Origin: Prauserella salsuginis
GTDB lineage: Bacteria > Actinomycetota > Actinomycetes > Mycobacteriales > Pseudonocardiaceae
DNA length: 64,000 nt
Assembly (NCBI RefSeq): GCF_024648885.1
Contig: NZ_JANBBF010000014.1
Coordinates: 248,001-312,000 of the forward strand
Direction: 5' to 3'
Under the pieces are notes generated by a model. The model was not told where the DNA came from, ran no database searches, and was given only the letters and a program-made list of their open reading frames with translations. Below, piece after piece: positions 34,902-42,584 of this stretch. How positions within the stretch are numbered: position 1 is the first letter of the stretch; each line of letters starts with the position of its first letter. The translations under genes were made by a program, and so were the position numbers.

Positions 34902-35573
34902 TCAATCAGCCGAGTCCGGGCCGGGGCTGGCCCAGCGCCCCCGGACTTGGCTGATGTGGGCTCGCATCTGCGATTCGGCCGCGGTCTGGTCACGTGCCTG
35001 AAGAGCATCGACGATCGTGTGGTGCTCCTGCGCGACGTCGACCAGCTCCCCGCGCTCGCGCAGCGCCGCCAATCCGAACAGGCGCGTGTGGGCACGCAGG
35101 TCCGACACGAGGTTGGTCATGCGCGGATTGTCGGCGTACGAGAGCAACCGCAGGTGGAACACGCGGTCCGCCTCGGTGTACTCGACCAGATCACCGGCTT
35201 CGGCCGCGGTGACGATGTTCTGGGCGAGCTCCCTGAGCTCGGCGAAGTCGTCGTCCGGGATGATCGGCGTGACCTTGCTGACCGCAGGGGGCTCGATGAG
35301 CAACCGGATCTCGGTGATCTGATCCAGGTCGGTTTCGCTGATTTCCGTCACCCGGAAGCCCTTGTTGGGCACGATCTCGACGAGTTCCTCGCGCACCAGG
35401 TCGAGCATGGCCTCACGGACCGGGGTGGCGGAGACCCCGAACCGACTACCGAGCGATGGCGCCGAGTACACGACGCCGGGCTCCATCTCACCGGAGATGA
35501 TCGCCGCCCGCAGCGCCCGACCGACGCGGTCACGCATGCTGACCTTCTCCATCTGGACCAGCTTCGGAGCCAC
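34902..35573 (-). CDS. GntR/FadR-family regulator (FCD domain) of the hydroxyproline locus
   Basis: 223 aa. A GntR winged helix (about 15-75: SAPSLGSRFGVSATPVREAM) precedes an FCD ligand domain (EIRLLIEPPAVSKV; ADRVFHLRLLSYADNPRM; EHHTIVDAL) whose His/Asp residues usually bind a metal that contacts a carboxylate ligand. GTG at 35573 has GGAGG 5 bases upstream. The motif TATGTGACGTCGCAC lies 32 bases before the start and recurs before the DapA-like gene and the symporter, which makes this gene their likely regulator and probably autoregulated. The effector (hydroxyproline or a pathway product) is inference. Confidence 0.86.
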   Translation of the reverse strand: MAPKLVQMEKVSMRDRVGRALRAAIISGEMEPGVVYSAPSLGSRFGVSATPVREAMLDLVREELVEIVPNKGFRVTEISETDLDQITEIRLLIEPPAVSKVTPIIPDDDFAELRELAQNIVTAAEAGDLVEYTEADRVFHLRLLSYADNPRMTNLVSDLRAHTRLFGLAALRERGELVDVAQEHHTIVDALQARDQTAAESQMRAHISQVRGRWASPGPDSAD

Positions 35574-35604
35574 TACTACCTCCACGATCTGTTCACGGCC
35601 ATAG

Positions 35605-35619
35605 TATGTGACGTCGCAC
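35605..35619. promoter_or_regulatory. hydroxyproline-locus operator, copy 1
   Basis: TATGTGACGTCGCAC, upstream of the gntR start. It matches the copies at 42321-42335 (13 of 15) and, inverted, 42531-42545. The pseudo-dyad GTG-N6-CAC is typical in size of a FadR-type site. Confidence 0.65.
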
Positions 35620-35655
35620 AGCCGGTACCGCGAGTTCTCACCCCGCGGGCTCGGT

Positions 35656-37146
35656 TCACTCGTGTTGCGGACCCTCCGCGAGCTGCTCGAGCGAAATGGG
35701 CGCGGCGAAGGGCTGCTTGGCCGTCGGCCGGAGGTCGTCGGCGGTGAGTGCCCTGCCCTCCCGAGCAGCGGCGAGCTTGGCCGAGGCGAACCCGCAGACC
35801 CGGCCCTGGCACCAGCCCATCCCGGGGCGTGCCATGAGCTTGACCGTGCGGGCGTCCCCGGCGCCGAGATCGTCACGGGCGCCGCACACCTGCTGGTAGC
35901 TGACCTCCTCACAACGGCAGACCGTGGTCTCGGGGTGCAGCCAGTCGTGCCAGTGGCGGGGAACCGGGTGGGCGGTGTGCATCGCTGCGGCGAAGCGCCG
36001 ATGGCGCGTGATGCGTTTCTGCAGCGCCCGCACGCTCTCCTGGGAGACAGCCGCACGCTGGTCCCGCGCGGTGATCAGGCCGGCGAGTTCGCCTTCGGCG
36101 ACCGCCAGCACCGCACCCCCGACGCCGGTGGCCTCACCGGCCACGTAGATCCCGGGCACGGTCGCCCGCTGCTCCTCGTCGACGACCGCGACCAGCGAAT
36201 CGTCGATGTCCTTGCGGGTCGCGGCGCCGGTCGCCGTGACGAGCTCCAGCGACGGCGTGAAGCCCCACCCGAGCGCGACGAGGTCGACGTCGACCGTGCC
36301 CGCCTGCTTGCGGATGCGGCCCTCACGGTCCAGCCGCGACAGCTCGACGGACTGGACCGTGTCGGTGCCGCGGATCGCCGTGATCGCCGTCCGCTGCCGG
36401 TACGGGATGCGGTGCCGGATCAGCGCGGTGGCATATTCGAGGGCCTCCCGCCCCTTGCCGGGAACCGCGGCTGCGGCCAGCGGGTCCCTGGACCATCCGG
36501 TGATCGACCCTGCCTCGCAGACGGCCACGACGTCCGCACCGGCCTGAGCCAGACCGGTGGCCACCGGCAGCAGGAACGGCCCGGTTCCGGCGACGATCGC
36601 GCGGCGGCCCGCCACGGTGCGATGCCCCTTGAGCAGGGCTTGAACCCCGCCCGCGGCCATGACACCGGGAAGGTCCCACCCTGGGATCGGCAACTGGCGG
36701 TCGTACCCGCCGGGGCACAGGATCACCGCATCCCCGGTGACGGCGTCCGGACCGTCGTCACCCCCGTCCGCTCCGGCGTACGCGGTGGTCAGGTGCAGGG
36801 TGTGGGCCGGTGGTTCGTCACCGGTCGACGGACGCTGCACGAACCACACCTGGCGCCGAGGCAGATAGGTGATGCGCTGCCGCCGGACGAGCCCGTGCAG
36901 TCGGGTGCGCAGCCCCGCGAACGTCGACCAGTCGTGATGGCCCAGCGATTCGTCACCGCGCGGGGCGGTCTCGTCGGGATGGCGCCAGTACTGACCACCG
37001 GGCTGCTGGCCTGCGTCGACGAGCACGACCCGGCACCCTGCCTCGGCAGCGGTGACGGCGGCGGCGAGTCCGGCCGGGCCTGCTCCGACCACGGCGACGT
37101 CGTAGCGGGGGCTCGTGGCTGTGATGTCGCGGGGGTGCTCAGTCAT
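35656..37146 (-). CDS. D-hydroxyproline dehydrogenase alpha-type subunit (FAD/NAD with BFD [2Fe-2S])
   Basis: 496-aa flavoprotein. The FAD site VAVVGAGPAGLAAAVTAAEA is at the N-terminus, a second dinucleotide motif AIVAGTGPFLLPVATGLAQAG is in the middle, and a C-terminal BFD-like [2Fe-2S] cluster has CRCEEVSYQQV and GMGWCQGRVC. This is the large subunit of hcnB/LhgO-like multi-subunit amino acid dehydrogenases. With the adjacent [2Fe-2S] and DAO-type subunits it should oxidise cis-4-hydroxy-D-proline to pyrroline-4-hydroxy-2-carboxylate and pass electrons on. ATG at 37146 overlaps the gamma-subunit stop; an in-frame GTG at 37155 is an alternative. Confidence 0.85.
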   Translation of the reverse strand: MTEHPRDITATSPRYDVAVVGAGPAGLAAAVTAAEAGCRVVLVDAGQQPGGQYWRHPDETAPRGDESLGHHDWSTFAGLRTRLHGLVRRQRITYLPRRQVWFVQRPSTGDEPPAHTLHLTTAYAGADGGDDGPDAVTGDAVILCPGGYDRQLPIPGWDLPGVMAAGGVQALLKGHRTVAGRRAIVAGTGPFLLPVATGLAQAGADVVAVCEAGSITGWSRDPLAAAAVPGKGREALEYATALIRHRIPYRQRTAITAIRGTDTVQSVELSRLDREGRIRKQAGTVDVDLVALGWGFTPSLELVTATGAATRKDIDDSLVAVVDEEQRATVPGIYVAGEATGVGGAVLAVAEGELAGLITARDQRAAVSQESVRALQKRITRHRRFAAAMHTAHPVPRHWHDWLHPETTVCRCEEVSYQQVCGARDDLGAGDARTVKLMARPGMGWCQGRVCGFASAKLAAAREGRALTADDLRPTAKQPFAAPISLEQLAEGPQHE

Positions 37147-37477
37147 CGGTCTCACCTGCCGTGTCGAAGGGACCGTTGCCGAGCACGGTGCTCGACAGCG
37201 CCATGCCGGGCCGGGCGGGGACCAGGCACGCGCGCTGGTTGGGCTCGCCGTCGACGGTGATCAGGCACTCGTAGCAAACGCCGATACCGCAGAACAGGCC
37301 ACGCGGTCGAAGCTGAGTGCGGGTCGTTCGCCAGGACCGGATCCCGGCATCGGTCAGCACCGACCCGACGCTCTGCCCCGCGATCGCCGGTAACGGGCGG
37401 CCGTCGAAGACGACCTCGAACCGCTCGGGCTCGGTGGTGGCCGCGTCGGGGGTGCCGTGCTGCTGGGCGGGACTCAT
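37139..37477 (-). CDS. D-hydroxyproline dehydrogenase gamma-type subunit ([2Fe-2S] protein)
   Basis: 112 aa with one plant-type [2Fe-2S] site: GLFCGIGVCYECLITVDG and the distal NQRACLVPA. Small electron-transfer partner of the subunits on either side. ATG 37477 has GGAGG upstream and overlaps the beta-subunit stop (ATGA); its own end overlaps the alpha start by 8 bases, so the three are made together. Confidence 0.87.
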   Translation of the reverse strand: MSPAQQHGTPDAATTEPERFEVVFDGRPLPAIAGQSVGSVLTDAGIRSWRTTRTQLRPRGLFCGIGVCYECLITVDGEPNQRACLVPARPGMALSSTVLGNGPFDTAGETDD

Positions 37478-38628
37478 GATGCCTCCACGAGGTCGAAGCG
37501 CTCGGGCGCGAACGGAGTCAGGTCGAGATCCGGTTCCCGGCCGGTCAACTGCTGGACCAACAGCTTCGCCGAGCCGACCGAGAGCCCGATGCCTGCACCC
37601 TCGTGCCCCGCGGCGTGCCACATCCCGGGCGCACGCGGATCATGGCCGATCACGGGCAGATGGTCTGCGCAGTACGGACGGAATCCGTGGTAGTTGCGCA
37701 TGATCTTGGTCTTCGCCAGCACGGGATACAGGATCAGCGCCTTCGCCGCGATCTGCCGCAGGGCGGGAAGCGAGACGGTGGCGTCGAAACCGACCCGCTC
37801 GCGAGAGGATCCGATGAGGATGGTGCCCGCCCGGGTCCCTTCGATGACCGTGGACGTCTGCAATCCCTCGTCGGACGAGGTGGTGCTGGCGACGTAGTCG
37901 CCGGAGTAGACCTTGTGGAACACCGTGCGCGGAAGCGGTTCGGTGATCAGCACGAACCCGCGGCGCGGGAGGATCGGCACGTGCACGCCGGCGAGCTGTG
38001 CAATGTCGCCGGCCCAGGTCCCGGCGGCGTTGATGACGTGGTCGGCATGGATCGTGCCGCGGCTGGTGACGACACCGGTCACCGAATCGCCGTCCCGGTG
38101 CAGATCCGTGACCTCGGTACGAGTCCAGATCCGGGCGCCGCGTTCACGGGCGATGCGGATGAGCTGCGCCGCCATGAGCATGGGCTGGACCTGGCAGTCC
38201 TGTGGATAGTGCGCGGCGGCGGTCAGGTTCTTGGTGAGGTGAGGCTCGTAGGCATGCACCTCGTCGGCCGCGACGTCGGTGACATCGATCCCGGCGTCAC
38301 GCTGACGCCGGGCGAGCTCGGCGAGGTTCTGGGCACCGGACTCCGTGGCGGCGACGATCAGGCCACCCTTGTTCTCGAACTCCCACAGGTGGTTGTGCGG
38401 GGCGAGATCGCGGCGCCAGACCTGGTTGGAATACAACGCCAGGTCGAGTTCGTGGCCCGCTTCCTTGTCCGAGACCAGCAGGTTGCCCTCGCAGGCACTG
38501 GTGGTCCCGCCTGCGACCTCGCCGCGCTCGACGATGTGGACACGCAGGCCCTGTTCGGTGGCGAAGTAGGCGCACGCCGCGCCGAGGGCACCCGCGCCGA
38601 TGATGACGACGTCGGCGGTGTCGGCCAT
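37474..38628 (-). CDS. D-hydroxyproline dehydrogenase beta-type subunit (DAO family)
   Basis: 384-aa FAD oxidoreductase of the D-amino-acid-oxidase fold: VVIIGAGALGAACAYFATEQG at the N-terminus, AAGTWAGDIAQLAG in the middle, and MWHAAGHEGAGIGLSVGSAK at the C-terminus. It should carry the substrate site for cis-4-hydroxy-D-proline. First gene of the beta-gamma-alpha set, 55 bases after the epimerase gene. A sarcosine or D-proline dehydrogenase cannot be excluded from the protein alone; the locus decides. Confidence 0.86.
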   Translation of the reverse strand: MADTADVVIIGAGALGAACAYFATEQGLRVHIVERGEVAGGTTSACEGNLLVSDKEAGHELDLALYSNQVWRRDLAPHNHLWEFENKGGLIVAATESGAQNLAELARRQRDAGIDVTDVAADEVHAYEPHLTKNLTAAAHYPQDCQVQPMLMAAQLIRIARERGARIWTRTEVTDLHRDGDSVTGVVTSRGTIHADHVINAAGTWAGDIAQLAGVHVPILPRRGFVLITEPLPRTVFHKVYSGDYVASTTSSDEGLQTSTVIEGTRAGTILIGSSRERVGFDATVSLPALRQIAAKALILYPVLAKTKIMRNYHGFRPYCADHLPVIGHDPRAPGMWHAAGHEGAGIGLSVGSAKLLVQQLTGREPDLDLTPFAPERFDLVEAS

Positions 38629-38683
38629 CGCTGCCTCCGGTTGTCGATTGTGGACACAGGGACGTTTCCGCGTGGCTGCCGCT

Positions 38684-39685
38684 TCAGAGTTCGAAGCCTG
38701 CCGGGAACGGGTCGGAGGGATCGAGCATGTACTGAGCGGTTCCGGTCACCCAGGCGCGTCCGGTGATCGTCGGGACCACCGCGACGCGCCCACCGACTTC
38801 GGCCTGCTCGACGAGTCTGCCCACGAAAGTCGTGCCGATGAAGGATTCGTTGACGAAGTCGGTGTCGAGGGCGAGCTCACCGCGGGCGTGCAACTGCGCC
38901 ATCCGGGCGCTGGTGCCGGTGCCGCACGGCGAACGGTCGAACCAGCCCGGGTGGATGGCCATCGCGTGCCGCGAGTGTGCCGCCGTCGAGCCGGGAGCCT
39001 TGAGATAGACGTGGTGGCAGCCGGAGATGTCGGGCCGTTCGGGATGCACCGGTGGCGCCTGCTCGTTGATCGCCGACATGATGGCGAGACCGGCATCGAG
39101 GAGCTGCTGTTTGGCCGCGCGTTCGAACGGCAGTCCCAGCGCCTCGAGGTCGACGATGGCGTAGAAGTTGCCGCCGAAAGCGATGTCGCAGACCACCGGG
39201 CCGAGCCCGGGGACGTCGATCCGCTGATCGAGCGCATGGCTGAACGAGGGCACGTTCTTGATCGTCACCGATTCGGCGTGCCCGTCCCGGACCGCGACGT
39301 CGGCGACGACCAGGCCAGCGGGAGTGTCGAGGCGAACCTGGGTGACGGGCTCGGTCACCGTCACCATCCCGGTCTCGACCAGCACCGTGGCGGTGCCGAT
39401 GGTGCCGTGACCGCACATCGGCAGCAGGCCCGAGACCTCGATGAACAGCACACCCCAGTCGGCGTCGGCGCGAGTGGGCGGCTGCAGGATGGAACCCGAC
39501 ATCGACGCGTGCCCGCGCGGTTCGCACATCAGCAGGGTGCGCAGGTCGTCGCTGTTCTCGATGAACCACTGCCTCCGCTCGGCCATCGTCGCCCCGGGAA
39601 TGACCCCGACGCCACCGGTGACGACCCTGGTGGGCATGCCCTCGGTGTGGGAATCGACGGCATGCAGGACACGACCGGTCCTCAT
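38684..39685 (-). CDS. 4-hydroxyproline 2-epimerase (proline racemase family)
   Basis: 333-aa cofactor-independent epimerase that turns trans-4-hydroxy-L-proline into cis-4-hydroxy-D-proline. Both catalytic cysteines are present, Cys91 in LPMCGHGTIGTA and Cys254 in SPCGTGTSARMA, so it is an epimerase rather than the Thr-containing dehydratase paralogue. ATG at 39685 has AGAGGAG upstream; a start at 39748 would run into the preceding gene. The second step enzymes follow at once downstream. Confidence 0.92.
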   Translation of the reverse strand: MRTGRVLHAVDSHTEGMPTRVVTGGVGVIPGATMAERRQWFIENSDDLRTLLMCEPRGHASMSGSILQPPTRADADWGVLFIEVSGLLPMCGHGTIGTATVLVETGMVTVTEPVTQVRLDTPAGLVVADVAVRDGHAESVTIKNVPSFSHALDQRIDVPGLGPVVCDIAFGGNFYAIVDLEALGLPFERAAKQQLLDAGLAIMSAINEQAPPVHPERPDISGCHHVYLKAPGSTAAHSRHAMAIHPGWFDRSPCGTGTSARMAQLHARGELALDTDFVNESFIGTTFVGRLVEQAEVGGRVAVVPTITGRAWVTGTAQYMLDPSDPFPAGFEL

Positions 39686-39734
39686 CGACCGCTCCTCTCG
39701 ACTACGAACCGGGCCGGGCCGGTTGGCGGATGAA

Positions 39735-41234
39735 TCAGTTCTGCGCAACGCCGTCCACCCGGCGGAGGACGGGTGCGGCGGGGGAATCGGTCAGTTCGTC
39801 GGGCAGCAGGTGCTGCGGATAGTTCTGGAACGCCACGGCGCGCACGAAGCGGTCGATCGCGGCCGTGCCGACCGAGGTGGTCGCCGGGGCGGTCGTTGCA
39901 GGGTACGGCCCGCCGTGCTGCTGGGCGTAGGTCACCGAGACCCCGGTGGGCCACTGGTTCCACAGCAGCCGGCCGGCCTTGTCCACCAGGACCCGCGTGA
40001 GGTCCGCGGCCACGTCGTCGGTCTCCTCCGCGATCAGCGTCGCGGTGAGCTGTCCGTCGATGGCCCTGGCGACGTCGACGAGTTCGGTCTCGTCGTCGTA
40101 GGTCACCACCAGAGCGGTCGGACCGAAGCACTCGGTGACGAGCCGGTCCGGGTCGGCGAGCAGCGTGGTGACGTGGGTGGCCAACAGAGTCGGGGTCGGG
40201 GCTTCCCCCTCCGGCTTCGATCCGCGACGCAGGACCTCGACGCCTGATTCGGAGCTCAGTCGCCGGAGGGTGTCGTGGTAGCCCGCCACGATGCGATCGC
40301 CCAGCAGAGGCGCGGCCTGCGAGAGTTCGGTGTCGCGCAGTACCTCGGTGACGGTGGCTCCGGAGGGGACCAGCAGCAGGCCCGGTTTGGTGCAGAACTG
40401 TCCCGCGCCCAGGGTGAACGAGCCGGTGAACTCCGCGGCGATCTCGGCTCCCCTCGCCGCGTCGGCCGCGCGGGTCACGAACACCGGGTTGACGCTGCCC
40501 AGCTCGCCGAAGAACGGGATGGGCTCGGGCCGGGAGCAGGCGATGTCGAACAGTGCACGACCGCCCTCGATGGAACCGGTGAAGGCCCCCGCCTTGACCT
40601 GCGGGTGCGACAGCGCGGCCCGACCGGCCTCGGCCCCCCAGACGAGGTCGAACAGTCCGACCGGCGCACCCGCGTTCTCCAGCGCGGCGCGGACGACGGC
40701 ACCGGTGGTCGCGGACAGGTCCGGATGTCCGGGGTGCGCCTTGAGGATCACCGGACAGCCGGCGGCAAGCGCCGAGGCGGTGTCACCACCGGCGACGCTG
40801 AAGGCGAACGGGAAGTTGCTGGCGGCGAAGACCACGACCGGCCCCAGCGGCACCTGGGAGCGGCGCAGCTCCGGTCGCGGCGCGCCCATCGGCCAGTCGG
40901 GGTCGGCATGGTCGATTCGGGCGTCGAGATAGGAGCCCTCGCGGACCGTCTCGGCGAAGAGTCGCAATTGGAACGTCGTGCGTGCGAGTTCACCGGCCAG
41001 CCGGCCCTCCGTGAGGTGGGTCTCGCGCCCCGCGATCGGGATGAGCACCGGGGCGGCGTCGTCGAGCGCATCGGCGACCGCCTCGAGCGCGCGGCTGCGT
41101 TCGGCGCGGTCCGTACGCGCCCACAAGCGGCCGGCTTCGGCGGACGCCGCAGCGATCCGGTCCACCTCCTCGGCCGTGGTCGGTTCTGCCGGAGCCGTGA
41201 GCTCGCGAGCCAGGTCCTTGTCGGTGGTCGTCAT
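39735..41234 (-). CDS. alpha-ketoglutaric semialdehyde dehydrogenase (ALDH family)
   Basis: 499-aa NAD(P)-dependent aldehyde dehydrogenase. FAASNFPFAFSVAGGDTASALAAG-type cofactor region (FAASNFPFAFSVAGGDT), the Glu region FFGELGSVNPVFV and the nucleophile in TLGAGQFCTKPG are the pattern of the KGSADH group that makes 2-oxoglutarate, the end product of hydroxyproline breakdown. It lies 49 bases upstream of the epimerase gene. A 14-bp hairpin separates it from the DapA-like gene, so it may have its own promoter. Confidence 0.89.
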   Translation of the reverse strand: MTTTDKDLARELTAPAEPTTAEEVDRIAAASAEAGRLWARTDRAERSRALEAVADALDDAAPVLIPIAGRETHLTEGRLAGELARTTFQLRLFAETVREGSYLDARIDHADPDWPMGAPRPELRRSQVPLGPVVVFAASNFPFAFSVAGGDTASALAAGCPVILKAHPGHPDLSATTGAVVRAALENAGAPVGLFDLVWGAEAGRAALSHPQVKAGAFTGSIEGGRALFDIACSRPEPIPFFGELGSVNPVFVTRAADAARGAEIAAEFTGSFTLGAGQFCTKPGLLLVPSGATVTEVLRDTELSQAAPLLGDRIVAGYHDTLRRLSSESGVEVLRRGSKPEGEAPTPTLLATHVTTLLADPDRLVTECFGPTALVVTYDDETELVDVARAIDGQLTATLIAEETDDVAADLTRVLVDKAGRLLWNQWPTGVSVTYAQQHGGPYPATTAPATTSVGTAAIDRFVRAVAFQNYPQHLLPDELTDSPAAPVLRRVDGVAQN

Positions 41235-41332
41235 CGGTGGTGCCTTCCCATGCGGTTACGCGTGGACTCGGTGGGGACGAGGGCGCACCCGGGCGGGTCG
41301 TGGACGGCCGGCTCTCGTCCCGGGGCGCCGAA

Positions 41333-41366
41333 TGTGGGTGGGACGGCGCGGACCGTCCCACCCACA
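41333..41366 (-). terminator. 14-bp hairpin after the DapA-like gene
   Basis: TGTGGGTGGGACGG (41333-41346) and CCGTCCCACCCACA (41353-41366) are perfectly complementary around a 6-base loop. It lies 5 bases past the stop of the DapA-like gene and would reduce read-through into the dehydrogenase gene. Confidence 0.8.
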
Positions 41367-41371
41367 GCCGC

Positions 41372-42277
41372 CTACTTGTAGCCCTTGGCCAGGACGTTCT
41401 TGGTGTCGGCGACGACCTGCTCCGCGACCTCGGGAGCCAGCGGGGAGCGCGGCGGGCGGCACGTGCCGCCCTTGCGGCCGGCCACGTCCATGGACAGCTT
41501 GATCGCTTGGACGAACTCGGTCTTGGAGTCCCATCGCAGCAGCGAGTGCACGTCGCGATACATCGGCAATGCCTTGGCGATGTCGGCGGGGTCGCCCGAC
41601 GTGGCCAGGTTGTACAGCTCGAGACTCGCGGTGGGCAGGGCGTTGGGGTAGCCGGCGATCCAGCCGACCGCTCCGGCCAGGCCCAGTTCGAGAACGACGT
41701 CGTCGGTGCCGACCAGCAGGTCGAGATCCGGTGCGAGCTCGGAGATCTCGTAGGCGCGCCGAACGTCGCCGGTGAACTCCTTGACCGCGACGATGTGCCC
41801 CTCCGCGTGCAGCTCGGCCAAGAGCGCGGGAGAGAGATCGATCTTGGTGTCGAACGGGTTGTTGTAGGCCACGATCGGAATTCCGACCTCCGCGGCGATG
41901 CGGTAGTGCTCGACGATCGCGGCCTTGTCGGCGCGGTAGACGTTCGGGGGCAGCAGCAGGACCGAGTGCGCTCCGGACTCGGCGGCCTGTTCCACCCAGC
42001 GGCGGGTTTCGAGGGCACCGTACGCCGCGACGCCGGGCATCACGTGGAAACCGTCGGGGGCGGCCTCGACCGCGGTGGTCACCACGCGAGCGCGTTCCTC
42101 GGCGGTCAGTGTCTGGTACTCGCCGAGTGAGCCGTTCGGCGTGATGCCGTGCATGCCGCTGGCGGCGAGCCACTGGACGTGCTCGGCGAAGCCGTCGTAG
42201 TCGACCGACAGGTCGTCGTTGAACTGCAGTGCCGAGGCGACATGGATGCCGCGCCAGGGCTTGAGCTGCTCGGTCAT
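41372..42277 (-). CDS. DapA-family lyase, probable pyrroline-4-hydroxy-2-carboxylate deaminase
   Basis: 301-aa TIM-barrel class I aldolase-type enzyme. The Schiff-base lysine is in HIVAVKEFTGDVRRA, and GITPNGSLGEYQTL and PIVAYNNPFDT are the other DapA-family landmarks. In this context it should deaminate/dehydrate pyrroline-4-hydroxy-2-carboxylate to 2-oxoglutarate semialdehyde. First gene of the minus-strand catabolic string, with the operator motif 44 bases before its ATG. A kdgD-type dehydratase is an alternative by fold. Confidence 0.87.
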   Translation of the reverse strand: MTEQLKPWRGIHVASALQFNDDLSVDYDGFAEHVQWLAASGMHGITPNGSLGEYQTLTAEERARVVTTAVEAAPDGFHVMPGVAAYGALETRRWVEQAAESGAHSVLLLPPNVYRADKAAIVEHYRIAAEVGIPIVAYNNPFDTKIDLSPALLAELHAEGHIVAVKEFTGDVRRAYEISELAPDLDLLVGTDDVVLELGLAGAVGWIAGYPNALPTASLELYNLATSGDPADIAKALPMYRDVHSLLRWDSKTEFVQAIKLSMDVAGRKGGTCRPPRSPLAPEVAEQVVADTKNVLAKGYK

Positions 42278-42320
42278 CGAGCCTCCCCTTCATTGGGAAC
42301 GAAAAGCGTAACGGCCGTAG

Positions 42321-42335
42321 TATGTGACATTGCAC
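42321..42335. promoter_or_regulatory. hydroxyproline-locus operator, copy 2
   Basis: TATGTGACATTGCAC in the 307-base divergent gap between the DapA-like gene and the symporter, 44 bases from the former's start. The rest of the gap, 42336-42530, shows no gene. Confidence 0.68.
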
Positions 42336-42530
42336 TGTCGTCCGCAAGGGCCTACTGTCTCGTGACACAGCACGCCATCACCGCTTCGGAGGAAGCCGAC
42401 CTCGCTTCCCCCGGAGTGAAACACCGGGCGTGCGGCCGGCGTACGACGCGCCGCCGCCCGCACGCGACCTGCAGCATCAATGCGATCACAGCGCGATGTG
42501 TTTGCAGATCACCCTGGACATCTCATGGTT

Positions 42531-42545
42531 GTGCAATGTTACATG
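42531..42545. promoter_or_regulatory. hydroxyproline-locus operator, copy 3 (inverted)
   Basis: GTGCAATGTTACATG is the reverse complement of the copy-2 motif with two changes. It lies 40 bases before the symporter start, on the other side of the same divergent gap, so each direction has its own site. Confidence 0.66.
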
Positions 42546-42584
42546 GCACACCGCATTCGCCGACTCGACGAGGAGGACTCGCGA

